Positions 1-8,587 of a stretch of DNA of 49,152 nucleotides are shown piece after piece. The notes below the pieces were generated by a model. That model made no database searches, had not been told where the DNA came from, and saw only the letters and a program-made list of their open reading frames with translations. The stretch spans positions 1 through 49,152 of the forward strand of contig JBHJNL010000179.1 of the NCBI GenBank assembly GCA_050330855.1, read 5' to 3'. Position 1 is the stretch's first letter. Each line of letters starts with the position of its first letter. Made by a program: the position numbers and the translations under genes. Source of the stretch: RCC1774 sp050330855 (GTDB taxonomy: Bacteria; Cyanobacteriota; Cyanobacteriia; Thermosynechococcales; Thermosynechococcaceae).

Positions 1-2123
1 TTCGTCTGAATGCCTTCGAGTAGCACCGAATTGTTCGGTGCAAAGGTTAGCAATACATTACCGCCAATTTGTTGAGCATTGTTGATCACGTTCTGTAAGG
101 CCGCCGCCCCAAAGTTAAAGGCGCTAACATCTATCAGATCAAGCCCATTTTGGAAGTCCGTGATCACGTCGGCCCCAAGATCGAAGCTGCTAAAGACAAA
201 CGTATCAGCACCTTCCCCCCCTGTGAGAGTGTCATTACCACTTCCACCCACTAAAATGTCGTTGGTGAGTCCGCCAATCAGGAGGTCATTTCCGTCTTGT
301 CCCTCGATAGTACCCGTGACTACTCCCCCAGCAGAATTGAAGACATCATCAAAGTTGCTGAGTTCTACGTCACCATTAATAACACCTTGATTATTAATCG
401 TGACGCCTGCATTAGCGCCAGTCACATCAATCGCCACACCCCCTCGTTGGTTTTCGATTAAGCCAAAGTTATTGATGGAGCCGGTAAGCAAGCCATCAAT
501 CTCAATGGCTGCTTGACCATTATTATTGGCATCTTGTGCAGAGATAGTGCCGAAGTTATTAATGTCACCGTCAACCGTGCCAGGAGAATCCAGCGAAATC
601 CCATTTTGAGTAACTGAAGTGATCCGACCCCGGTTATTGATATCGCCTGTAACACCATCAATTTCGATGCCATCGTCTTGTGCCGTAATGACACCCTGGT
701 TGTTGATATCACCAACAACGCCATCGTTAGTAATTTCAATGCCTTCATCGGCGGCTGAAAGATTACCTGAATTGTTGATATCCCCTAAAACAATGCCATT
801 AATGATGATGCCGTCATCTCCAGCAGCGATGGTGCCCTGGTTGTTAATATCACCCGCTAGAGTGACACCCTCGCGCAGATCAATTCCATCATCAGTGGAT
901 ACGATCTGGCCTCGGTTGTCGATATTAGCCACAAGCGTGACTGAACCACCTGGTACGCCAGAAGCAAGCCGGATGCCGTCGCCTTCAAGGTTGCTATTGA
1001 TGGCATTACCACGACCCTGAATCAAGCCATCATTTCGCAGGAAGCCAGTCACCACATCACCATCGACATCCCCGATCTGGAGCGATATCCCTGTGCCCTG
1101 GTTGCCAATCCCTGCATCAATCACACCACTGCGTTCATTGAAAATGGAGTAATTCGTTGCCGTTGCGTCCGTGTAAATGGTCCCATCACGCTGATCGCCT
1201 GTGCCGACAATATGACCTGAGTTCCGTAGGCGGACGCCGGAACCATCTATATTGACGGCGCGACTGCCGGACTCAATGCGGCCCTCGTTTCTGATGTCGA
1301 GGTCGTGCTGGGCATTGCCGATATACAGACCATTGCGAGGGCCAGAAATCAAACCACCCCGACGGTTGGTGATGCGTCCCTCAAAGGCAACACCATCTTC
1401 AACGACTAGGCCACCTAAAAAACCCACATTGACTTCAGCGGTAATGGTACCTGAGTTTGTCACTGAGCCAGTTACTGTCGCCTCGGGCAAACCTGACCCG
1501 TTGAAAAAGCGCAGACCGCTGGAGCCATTAGCTCCCACACGGCCACCATTGGCAAACACGTTAGGACCATCGCCGCGTCCCCGAATGAGGCCCGAGTTGT
1601 TGATTCTAATATCTTCGTTACTGTCGTCTCCGGTGGCTCCCACTTGGACAGAAATTCCGTCGCCGAGGTTGCCAACGCCTGCGTCAATGACGCCGCTACG
1701 AGTATTGTTCAGCCGCAGATCGTCAACGGTCCCGTCTACATAGAGAGTCCCGTTGCGCTGATTTCCGGTTCCTAAGATTCGACCTGAGTTGGTGACACGA
1801 AGGCCATCGCCATCGCTGAGGTCTACGGCGCGACTGGCAGAGGTAATGATTCCAAAGTTACTTAAAGAGAAGTTATCTCCTTCGTTACTAATGCCGTTTA
1901 GTGCCCCAGAAATAAAGCCAGAATTAGAAACGCGGGCGTCGTCGCCATTGACTTGAACAGCGGTGTTGCCGGGATCGTTGGCTGCGATGGATCCATCACG
2001 AGTCACCGTTAGGCGAGCATTATTGCCTTCAATGAGAACAGCAGGGTCGCCAATGGGTGCAGTGATACCGTTGCGGACGGTGAGCCGCTCGTTATTACCG
2101 AGGATAGAGGTAACGTTAACCAT
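1..2123 (-). CDS. Large RTX/beta-helix repeat protein, C-terminus beyond window
   Basis: The minus-strand frame stays open from the ATG at 2123 to the window edge, about 707 codons, so the gene is partial at its 3' end. The start is preceded by AGGAGA about 7 nt upstream. There is no signal peptide, as expected for type I secreted RTX proteins. Most of the protein is a long series of degenerate repeats of the form GDINNxGxIxxxDDGIEI, rich in N, G and I, which suggests a right-handed beta-helix. Near the left edge come glycine-aspartate nonapeptide repeats (GGSGNDTLTGGEGADTFVF), then a segment ending in DLIDVSAF and a domain typical of the C-terminal part of hemolysin-type calcium-binding proteins. 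By family knowledge it is probably secreted or surface-attached and binds calcium; ligand and role are unknown. No type I transporter gene lies in the window. Antisense open frames here are composition shadows. Confidence 0.85.
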   Translation of the reverse strand, partial: MVNVTSILGNNERLTVRNGITAPIGDPAVLIEGNNARLTVTRDGSIAANDPGNTAVQVNGDDARVSNSGFISGALNGISNEGDNFSLSNFGIITSASRAVDLSDGDGLRVTNSGRILGTGNQRNGTLYVDGTVDDLRLNNTRSGVIDAGVGNLGDGISVQVGATGDDSNEDIRINNSGLIRGRGDGPNVFANGGRVGANGSSGLRFFNGSGLPEATVTGSVTNSGTITAEVNVGFLGGLVVEDGVAFEGRITNRRGGLISGPRNGLYIGNAQHDLDIRNEGRIESGSRAVNIDGSGVRLRNSGHIVGTGDQRDGTIYTDATATNYSIFNERSGVIDAGIGNQGTGISLQIGDVDGDVVTGFLRNDGLIQGRGNAINSNLEGDGIRLASGVPGGSVTLVANIDNRGQIVSTDDGIDLREGVTLAGDINNQGTIAAGDDGIIINGIVLGDINNSGNLSAADEGIEITNDGVVGDINNQGVITAQDDGIEIDGVTGDINNRGRITSVTQNGISLDSPGTVDGDINNFGTISAQDANNNGQAAIEIDGLLTGSINNFGLIENQRGGVAIDVTGANAGVTINNQGVINGDVELSNFDDVFNSAGGVVTGTIEGQDGNDLLIGGLTNDILVGGSGNDTLTGGEGADTFVFSSFDLGADVITDFQNGLDLIDVSAFNFGAAALQNVINNAQQIGGNVLLTFAPNNSVLLEGIQT

Positions 2124-2307
2124 GATTTCGTCTCCTGTTTTTGGAATAAGTGGGTTAAAAGATTGATGATGTAGAGTTTTTTGTCAGCCTGAACCTCTGC
2201 TAAACGACAAAGATGGTTCCACAGCCCACAAGCGCTGTAGTGTGTTGTTTTGGCGTGGATAAAAGATGAGCTAGACCCACGGAGCAGAAAGGATTGAAGG
2301 GGTGGGT

Positions 2308-2493
2308 CTAGGGGTGGGAGAGGTACGATCTCACTCCCCATAATGTCGTTGATAGAGAAATAATCTGAGGCGTTTGAAACGCGAGCCGATGTCGCTCAAA
2401 CACAAACTTGCTATAGTCCGCAATATTGATGTTCATTGCTTGCTCCTCTAGAGCGTTTTTATCTCCTGATGGGTTAGAATTTTTGGCTGACAT
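2308..2493 (-). CDS. Small hypothetical protein upstream of the RTX gene
   Basis: A 61-codon frame begins with MSAKNSNPSGDKN at 2493. A second in-frame ATG at 2436 (MNINIADYSKF) has a much stronger Shine-Dalgarno (GAGGAG, 8 nt upstream) and would give a 42-residue protein, so the shorter form may be the real product. No signal peptide, membrane segment or known motif is visible. It lies 184 bp upstream of the RTX gene on the same strand and could be co-transcribed with it. I do not recognise the family. It is called a gene mainly because of its ribosome-binding site and position. Confidence 0.35.
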   Translation of the reverse strand: MSAKNSNPSGDKNALEEQAMNINIADYSKFVFERHRLAFQTPQIISLSTTLWGVRSYLSHP

Positions 2494-2541
2494 CTTCGTC
2501 TCGGATGGTTGATGCTACTTGTTTTGCTATACCTTCATCGG

Positions 2542-2762
2542 TTGCACTGGCCCCCCGGCCCCCCAATTCTGGGGGGAGAATCTTGAATGATTTCAGTGCT
2601 TTAGCAGTTCAGTCAGATCCGTTCCAACGAGACTGGTCATATCTCAATCGTCAAAAGACTATAGCTGTGCTCGAATGTTCAACTTGTCCTCTAGTCTCAG
2701 CGAGTACCAACCTTGTCAAGCTGGTCTCTCCCCAGAATTGGGGGGCTGGGGGGGCCAGTGTA
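2542..2762. repeat. MITE-like element with ~36-bp terminal inverted repeats
   Basis: The ends TTGCACTGG (2542) and CCAGTGTAA (2762) are inverted copies. Each continues inward into a G/C-homopolymer arm of about 36 bp (2542-2579 and 2725-2762) with a central CCCCAATTCTGGGG-like palindrome. The 145-bp interior has no convincing gene. A related end lies at 18009-18046. The overall form, short and non-coding with long inverted termini, fits a miniature inverted-repeat element. No target duplication is clear. Confidence 0.6.
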
Positions 2763-2890
2763 ATACTTATTTGCTAAGTAGAAGAAGCTTATGTGTACAG
2801 GATCGCTCTGTTAGAGAAGAGAGATAGCCGTAAGGCTTTGGGCTAGACGTCTGCAGCAATGTATAAAAAGAAAAGTAATCCGCGCTATAC

Positions 2891-2911
2891 TCCGCAATAT
2901 ATTCCGCAATA
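2891..2911. repeat. Short direct repeat TCCGCAATA
   Basis: TCCGCAATA occurs at 2891-2899 and 2903-2911, and again at 2417-2425 next to the small gene. The two close copies lie just downstream of the L,D-transpeptidase stop codon. Function is unknown. The rest of 2763-2890 shows nothing recognisable. Confidence 0.4.
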
Positions 2912-2930
2912 AATATAGATATCTGGCGCT

Positions 2931-3437
2931 CTACCGCCTCACCAACACCGGCACTAGCGTTTTCGCTTTAGAGATAAAGGTATAGAGCTGATTGAAATCG
3001 ACCGGTCGCATCCGATTACAGCCGTGGCTGGCGGCTTCCCCTACCGAATTGACTTGATCTGTGGGATGAAACCCCACCCGAACGTCATCGTCATAACGGG
3101 CGTAGCCAATCCATTGCCCCAGCATTGGGTTGTGGGGACTCGGTTCTCCGGTATACAGGTTTAACCAATCTACGTTCCGCCCCATCTCGAAAACATAGTG
3201 GTTCCCAATCGGAGTCTGCCAGCCCGGTTTACCCACCGCCACCTCAAAGGTCTGGATGACCGTGCCATTTTGGAAGATGGAAAGTTTGCGATCGCCCACA
3301 TCAATCAGCAAACAAGTCTCTTCATAGTCCTGACACTGCTCTAGCTCATCCACAGCTTGCGTTAGAGAGGTTGCCTCAGCAACGGTGCCGAAGCCCATCG
3401 TGATTAACGCCGCTAGTATCCCCATAGGACGCCACAT
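2931..3437 (-). CDS. Secreted L,D-transpeptidase (YkuD domain)
   Basis: This 168-residue protein has an N-terminal signal peptide (hydrophobic stretch about residues 6-22, likely cleavage after AEA). A compact YkuD domain follows from about residue 40. The catalytic signature is present: His124 in GFHP, then SHGCNRM at 137-143 with Cys140 as the predicted nucleophile. Family members cross-link peptidoglycan stem peptides through 3-3 bonds or attach proteins to the wall, acting in the periplasm. It is the last gene of a minus-strand trio of exported proteins. Its ATG follows the TAA of the upstream gene after one base (TAACATG), so translation is probably coupled. The domain is complete but short, with no LysM or other wall-binding module. 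Family and catalytic residues are clear; the substrate is inferred. Confidence 0.9.
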   Translation of the reverse strand: MWRPMGILAALITMGFGTVAEATSLTQAVDELEQCQDYEETCLLIDVGDRKLSIFQNGTVIQTFEVAVGKPGWQTPIGNHYVFEMGRNVDWLNLYTGEPSPHNPMLGQWIGYARYDDDVRVGFHPTDQVNSVGEAASHGCNRMRPVDFNQLYTFISKAKTLVPVLVRR

Positions 3438-3438
3438 G

Positions 3439-4107
3439 TTAATAAGAACTCCGAACCGCTGGGGGTGGCGGTGGCACTACAACCGGTGGGGGTACTTCAC
3501 GCTTCGCTTCCGGCTCCGGCGGTAGCTCACCGCCGCCCTGCGCCACTGTAATTCCGTTACAGATTTGGGCGAGTTCAGGAAAGACTTCGGCGTTGATAGA
3601 GGCACCAGAGCTGAGCAAAGACGCGCAACGACTGGCCTGCTGATATTGGTTATTGAAGCTCGTGTGCAAGAGATGCTGCTCTTGTTCCTTGAGAATTTGA
3701 GTGCTGATCTTGGTGCAGTTGCGGCCCGCTTTGCCTCCTAAGGGGACAACAAAAGCGGCAGATAGATTATTGCTGCTAGCGCCACGATAGCCAAAACTAC
3801 TGCTGCCAGAAAATAGGAGCGCAGGTTCTGGGCAATAGGCTCTTGTTCCTGCGATGCCACGAAAGTCGTAGGTAGCGGCTTGACCGATGTTGTAGTTGGC
3901 AGACTGTTGAACGATGCCCGTAGCGGCTTGAGAGGTGTCATTGTTCGTCACTGACTGTTGATTTTGGTTAATGACATCAGAACTAGAGGTCGAAAGGCCA
4001 GGGCTGCTGCCGGATGGCCCCTCGGCAGGGAAAGTATTTGCCAGTGCCGCGGCTTGTGGGAATGAAATCGCAACCATCAGCACCGAAAGTAGATGTTTAA
4101 GCTTCAT
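3439..4107 (-). CDS. Exported hypothetical protein, Q/N-rich with proline-rich tail
   Basis: The start at 4107 (MKLKHLLSVLMVAISFP) was chosen over an open extension to 4335 because AAGGAG lies 8 nt upstream and a clean signal peptide follows, cleaved near ALA-NT. The product has 222 residues. Residues roughly 35-70 are rich in Gln, Asn, Ser and Thr (for example NQNQQSVTNNDTSQAAT). The middle has scattered cysteines. The last 30 residues are almost all Pro, Glu and Val (PPPVVVPPPPPA). The tail resembles linkers that span or contact peptidoglycan. No known family was recognised. It is the middle gene of the exported trio, 58 bp after the first gene and translationally coupled to the L,D-transpeptidase. 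Envelope localisation is inferred from the signal peptide. Confidence 0.75.
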   Translation of the reverse strand: MKLKHLLSVLMVAISFPQAAALANTFPAEGPSGSSPGLSTSSSDVINQNQQSVTNNDTSQAATGIVQQSANYNIGQAATYDFRGIAGTRAYCPEPALLFSGSSSFGYRGASSNNLSAAFVVPLGGKAGRNCTKISTQILKEQEQHLLHTSFNNQYQQASRCASLLSSGASINAEVFPELAQICNGITVAQGGGELPPEPEAKREVPPPVVVPPPPPAVRSSY

Positions 4108-4165
4108 TGTTATGCTCCTTGTGGGAGGCCGATGCACACGTCGGCCTCGATGATAGATTTCAGAA

Positions 4166-4645
4166 TTAGCGAACGCCAGCAGAAGTGGTGTGGCTGGCTT
4201 CGTCAAAGTCTTGCCGAGAGAAGATAGTGCCAGAAACAGTGGTCTCTGAGCCGAATGTTTCTTCCCCAAAGTCATGGGAGGAGGCGGTATGAACCGTGAA
4301 CTTGTCAAAGGCAACGTTTTGCACAGGGGGCGCAAACGACTGTGGCAGTGCTTCTTGCAAGACTCTGGGGTCGCGCTGTTCAGGACTCTCTAGATCAATA
4401 GCCCCATCGATATAGATCTTGTCAGCGTAAGCTGCATACTGACGAGACCCATTTGAATAGGATTCAGAATCAATGTTGAGGTCTGTTTCAGAGTATCCCC
4501 ACGTATTGCGATGAGTGTTGTTGACGTAGGCTTCTCCGGCGAAGGCGGCGGGTACAGCAACCACACTTAAAGTCAAGATTGAAAGGGCTGCACTGAGTTT
4601 CAAAGAGCAACCAGATTGAAAAGAACGAGTGGATTGAAAAGTCAT
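4166..4645 (-). CDS. Exported hypothetical protein, first gene of secreted trio
   Basis: The 159-residue protein opens with a basic stretch, then a hydrophobic segment (SAALSILTLSVVAVPAAFA) ending at a good AFA-GE signal peptidase site around residue 36. The mature part is rich in Ser, Asn, Tyr, Asp and Glu, with no cysteine, no membrane helix and no recognised domain. There is no strong Shine-Dalgarno. It sits 58 bp upstream of the Q/N-rich protein gene and in the same orientation as the L,D-transpeptidase, so the three may form one operon. The promoter should lie in the 369-bp gap shared with the divergent STAND gene. Function unknown. Confidence 0.7.
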   Translation of the reverse strand: MTFQSTRSFQSGCSLKLSAALSILTLSVVAVPAAFAGEAYVNNTHRNTWGYSETDLNIDSESYSNGSRQYAAYADKIYIDGAIDLESPEQRDPRVLQEALPQSFAPPVQNVAFDKFTVHTASSHDFGEETFGSETTVSGTIFSRQDFDEASHTTSAGVR

Positions 4646-5014
4646 GATGTGTGTGTTGAATTCGACACTTTCATCATGCTGTAACCACTCTGAAACATTG
4701 CCTCAGTCTATGTCTCAGAAATTTGCACCAGTGTTTTTGCTCTGAAAACATCTTAGACATTTATGAGAATACTCTCAGAATTGACACAGCAGAATTTTAG
4801 GCACAATTGCGTGATTCAGTATTCTCGACGACAACAGCAGCCGCATCGTATCTAGAAACATAATTCCTAGTTGAAGTCAAGATGAGAATGACTCAGTTTT
4901 TGTGTCAGTTGTCCCATAATGGGGGTGGCTCTCAGCTTTAACTCAGATTCAGCTCAAAGGCTGCAATGAGATTTGCTAGATCCCTTTAGGTGAAGTGCAT
5001 TCAGGAACTGATTC
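4646..5014. other. Divergent intergenic region, secreted trio / STAND gene
   Basis: This 369-bp AT-rich spacer must hold promoters for both directions. TTGACA occurs at about 4789 on the plus strand, but no good -10 box follows at the right distance. Several near-copies of TCTGAAA/TCAGAA are scattered through it. No RNA gene or open frame is convincing. Confidence 0.4.
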
Positions 5015-8000
5015 ATGGCCGACAGTATCCAAGCCTCGACATCAGGATTAGCGCTGGTTGACCAAGCCAGACGGCAAAGACGCTGGAATAAGACCGCTCA
5101 GCACTGGTGTCAATCGGCCTACACCTCTCGTTCAACCCTGAACCGATTTTGGGCTGGGCAGGCCATCCGCATGGATGCGTTTGTGGCGATTTGTGATGCC
5201 GTTGGGGTGGATTGGCAGGCCGTTGCCGATCCAGACGCGATCGCAGATGAGTTCTTACCGATGGCTGGCAATGGAGTTGCTATTCACGATTTGCCCGCTC
5301 CTGTGTCTAAGCACCAAGATTGGGGAGATGCCCCAGCGGTGGATAGCTTTCAGGGGCGATCGCAAGAACTTGAACAGCTCACCGAATGGATCGTGACCGA
5401 TCGTTGTCGCGTAGTCCTCCAGTTAGGTATGGGGGGCATTGGCAAAACGTTACTGGCGGCAAAAATAGCCCACAGCCTCACCGACGAGTTTGACTGGGTG
5501 ATTTGGCGTAGCCTCCGCAATGCACCGCCCCTGATTCAAATTGTGCTCGAACTGATCCAGTTCTTGAGCGATCAGCAGTCCAAAACGCTCCCGGCCTATT
5601 TAGGTGGACAGCTTTTAGAGCTACTCAAATACCTGCGTCAGTCCCGCTGTCTGATTGTTTTAGATAACGTGGAGTCGATTTTAGCCAGTGGCGATCGCGC
5701 AGGCCGCTACCTCTCTGGCTATGAAGAGTATGGTCAACTGTTTCAGTGCATCGGCAAAACAGACCACCAAAGCTGCCTGCTGCTCACCTCTCGCGAACAA
5801 CCCCAGGGACTGCTCGACTTTGATCTGGGGGCAACCCTACCCGTGCGCTGCCTCTCTCTGAAAGGGTTGCCGCTCGAAATAGCTCAGGCACTCCTGGCGA
5901 CCAACGGTAAATTTGTCGCCACATCAAATGAATGGAACGTCTTAATCAAGCGCTACGCCGGTAACCCCCTCGCTTTAAACATTGTTAGCTCAGCGGTGCG
6001 AGATTACTTTGATCAAAATGTGAGCCAGTTTTTAACCGCAGTCCAGCAGGGACCGTTCATTTTTGATGACATTCATGATCTGCTGGCGCAGCAGTTTGAG
6101 CGACTTCCGGTTCTAGAGCAGAGTTTAATGTACTGGCTGGGCATCAACCGCGAACCCGTGACGCTGACCGAACTACAGGCCGACAGCCTTCGGCCCCAAC
6201 GCACCGGGGAACTGATTCAGGCTTTAGCCTCTCTGCAGCGCCGATCCCTGATTGAAAAAACAGGCTCTCGCTACACGCTGCAGCCGGTGGTCATGGAATA
6301 CGTCGTCAGTCAGTTTATTCACACCATTGCCTCTGAAATCACCCATCAAGATCTCGGTCTGCTGCGGAGTCATGCCATTCTCAAAGTACAGACCAAAGAT
6401 TACCTGAGAGAGGCCCAAGCCGGTCTGATTGTACAGCCTATCCTTGATCAGGTACTGGAGCATCTCGTCTCAGTCCCACAGGTGAAAGCTCGCGTTGGTG
6501 AGATCTTGGCACCGCTGCGCGGACAACCGGCATCGGTGACGGGCTATGTGGCCGGGAACTGCATTAATTTGCTTCGACAACTCAAAGCTGATCTGCGTGG
6601 CTCTGATTTTTCGGGTTTGACCCTCTGGCAGGCCAACTTACAAAATCTCAATCTCCCTGGTGTCAAGTTCGCTGGTTCTGATTTGTCGCGATCGCAATTT
6701 ACAGAAATAACCGGAAACGTTCTTTCAGCCGCCTTTAGCCCCGAAGGTAATGCCCTCGCCACCTGCGATAACGCCTACACCATTCGCCTTTGGGATGTGA
6801 AAACGGGCAAGTTGTTAACCCTCTATCAAGGCCATACCCACTGGATTCGGTCAGTGGCCTTCTCCCCAGACGGAGAGTTGCTTGCCAGTGGTGGATCCGA
6901 CGGTACCGTTCGACTATGGCAGCGATCTACCGGCCAGTGTTTGCAGGTTTTAGGTGGGCATCAAGAAGAAATCTTTTCAGTCGCCTTTAGTGCCGACGGC
7001 CAAATCCTCGCCAGCGGCAGCGGTGATCAAACCGTCAAGGTTTGGGATGTGACCTCTCAGCAATGTTTGCACACGCTGACCGAACATCGTGGGCGGGTGC
7101 GGATGGTGGCCTTTAGTACCCAAAACATACTCGCCAGCGGCAGTGAAGATCGCGCTGTTAAGCTATGGGATATCCAAACTGGAGACTGTTTTCAGACCTT
7201 CACGGGACATACCGACTGGGTGCGATCGCTCGCCTTTAGTGCCGACGGCAGCAGTCTCGCCAGCGCCAGCAATGACGGTACGGTTCGCTGTTGGCAGGTT
7301 GCCACGGGTCAGTGTCAGCATGTAATTGCAGAGCATGAGGGTGGTGTGTATACCGTTGCCTTTAGCCACCCAGACAATATCTTGGCAAGTGGAGGCAGCG
7401 ATCGCCTCATCAAAATCTGGAATCTAGAGAATGGCAAGTGTCTGCGGACGGTTTACGGCCATCACAATCAGATTTTTGCGCTGTCCTTTAGCCCTGATGG
7501 TGAATCCTTAGCCTGCGTCAGCCTCGATCAAACCGTGAAGCTGTGGAATTGGCGCACCAATCAGTGTCTTAAAACTTGGCAAAGTTATACAGACTGGGCG
7601 TTCCCCATTGCTATCAGTCGAGACGGCACCGTGGTCGCCAGCGGCAATGGTGATCATCGCGTCAAACTGTGGAATTTCCAGACCGGGCAGCCCCTTAAAA
7701 CCATTGAAGGCCATGCCACCCCTGTACGAGCCGTTGCCTTAAACGATCAGAAAATTCTTGCCATTGCAGCGGCAGATCCGACCGTGCGGCTCTGGGACTG
7801 GCAATCAGGTTACGGTGTCCAGACGCTGATCGGACATCAAGATTGGGTCTTGTCGGCTCGATTTAATCCGGCAGGCGATCAACTCGTGACCGGCAGTGCG
7901 GACCATACCGTCAGAGTGTGGCAGTGGCGAACGGGACAGTGCATGCATTGTTTCGAGGGGCATACCGATCAGGTTGTTTCCGTGGCATTTTGTGGGCATG

Positions 8001-8587
8001 GCGAGTACGTGATCAGCGGCAGTGCCGATCACAGCGTCAAAGTGTGGGATGTCGCGACTGGCAACTGCATTCAAACCCTACAGGGGCATCAAACCCGGAT
8101 CTATGATGTGGCTTTTGCACCCTTTGGTGAAGAGGAACCCATCGCTTTGATTGCAGCCAGTGGCAGTGGTGATGGCACCGTCAAGCTATGGGATATTGCG
8201 ACCGGAGACTGTCTGCAAACGCTAAGTGGACATGAGAGCTGGATTTTTTCGGTGGCCTTTAGCCCCGATGGCAAGACGTTGGCAACGGGTTCCCATGATC
8301 AAACGATCCGAGTTTGGGATCTAGAAACAGGCAAATGCTTACATATTTTGCGGGGACACCAGCATCAGGTGTTTTCGGTTGTGTTTCATCCAGGGAGCGA
8401 TCGCATCTTAAGTGGTTCTCAAGATCAAACCATTCGTAGTTGGGATGTGCAGACCGGGGATTGTCTGCAAACGCTTTCTGATCGCCTCTATGAGGGAATG
8501 GATATTACCCAAGCTAAGGGATTAACAGGGGCACAACGGGCAACGCTGATTTGGCTGGGTGCGATCGATCAGCTACAAACTCATTAG
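5015..8587 (+). CDS. STAND NTPase: HTH-NB-ARC-pentapeptide-14xWD40
   Basis: This is a 1190-residue multidomain protein. Residues 1-75 look like a small helical, HTH-type N-terminal domain found in cyanobacterial STAND proteins. An NB-ARC ATPase follows with the P-loop GMGGIGKT near residue 139, Walker B-like CLIVLDNVES near 210 and the GNPLAL motif near 312. Winged-helix-like segments come next. A short pentapeptide-like run (SDFSGLTLWQANLQNLNL) lies around 530-563. Fourteen WD40 repeats then fill about 567-1158, enough for two seven-bladed propellers. The tail LYEGMDITQAKGLTGAQRAT is typical of these cyanobacterial proteins. By family knowledge the propellers act as sensor and the NB-ARC as a nucleotide switch; some STAND proteins act in phage defence. 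There is no obvious enzymatic effector, so output may run through the N-terminal domain. AGGA precedes the ATG. It appears monocistronic and intact. Confidence 0.9.
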   Translation: MADSIQASTSGLALVDQARRQRRWNKTAQHWCQSAYTSRSTLNRFWAGQAIRMDAFVAICDAVGVDWQAVADPDAIADEFLPMAGNGVAIHDLPAPVSKHQDWGDAPAVDSFQGRSQELEQLTEWIVTDRCRVVLQLGMGGIGKTLLAAKIAHSLTDEFDWVIWRSLRNAPPLIQIVLELIQFLSDQQSKTLPAYLGGQLLELLKYLRQSRCLIVLDNVESILASGDRAGRYLSGYEEYGQLFQCIGKTDHQSCLLLTSREQPQGLLDFDLGATLPVRCLSLKGLPLEIAQALLATNGKFVATSNEWNVLIKRYAGNPLALNIVSSAVRDYFDQNVSQFLTAVQQGPFIFDDIHDLLAQQFERLPVLEQSLMYWLGINREPVTLTELQADSLRPQRTGELIQALASLQRRSLIEKTGSRYTLQPVVMEYVVSQFIHTIASEITHQDLGLLRSHAILKVQTKDYLREAQAGLIVQPILDQVLEHLVSVPQVKARVGEILAPLRGQPASVTGYVAGNCINLLRQLKADLRGSDFSGLTLWQANLQNLNLPGVKFAGSDLSRSQFTEITGNVLSAAFSPEGNALATCDNAYTIRLWDVKTGKLLTLYQGHTHWIRSVAFSPDGELLASGGSDGTVRLWQRSTGQCLQVLGGHQEEIFSVAFSADGQILASGSGDQTVKVWDVTSQQCLHTLTEHRGRVRMVAFSTQNILASGSEDRAVKLWDIQTGDCFQTFTGHTDWVRSLAFSADGSSLASASNDGTVRCWQVATGQCQHVIAEHEGGVYTVAFSHPDNILASGGSDRLIKIWNLENGKCLRTVYGHHNQIFALSFSPDGESLACVSLDQTVKLWNWRTNQCLKTWQSYTDWAFPIAISRDGTVVASGNGDHRVKLWNFQTGQPLKTIEGHATPVRAVALNDQKILAIAAADPTVRLWDWQSGYGVQTLIGHQDWVLSARFNPAGDQLVTGSADHTVRVWQWRTGQCMHCFEGHTDQVVSVAFCGHGEYVISGSADHSVKVWDVATGNCIQTLQGHQTRIYDVAFAPFGEEEPIALIAASGSGDGTVKLWDIATGDCLQTLSGHESWIFSVAFSPDGKTLATGSHDQTIRVWDLETGKCLHILRGHQHQVFSVVFHPGSDRILSGSQDQTIRSWDVQTGDCLQTLSDRLYEGMDITQAKGLTGAQRATLIWLGAIDQLQTH

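Noticed and set aside
79..2166. Plus-strand open frames across the RTX gene
   Set aside because: They are antisense to a repetitive gene, with proline/serine-rich composition caused by the repeats, and lack ribosome-binding sites.
2009..2341. Minus-strand frame overlapping the RTX start
   Set aside because: Much of it overlaps the RTX gene in another frame and it lacks protein-like composition.
2505..2777. 90-codon plus-strand frame
   Set aside because: It spans both ends of the MITE-like element; proline and glycine runs come from C/G homopolymers.
3738..3941. Short minus-strand frame with a hydrophobic end
   Set aside because: It lies inside the exported Q/N-rich protein gene in another frame and has no Shine-Dalgarno.
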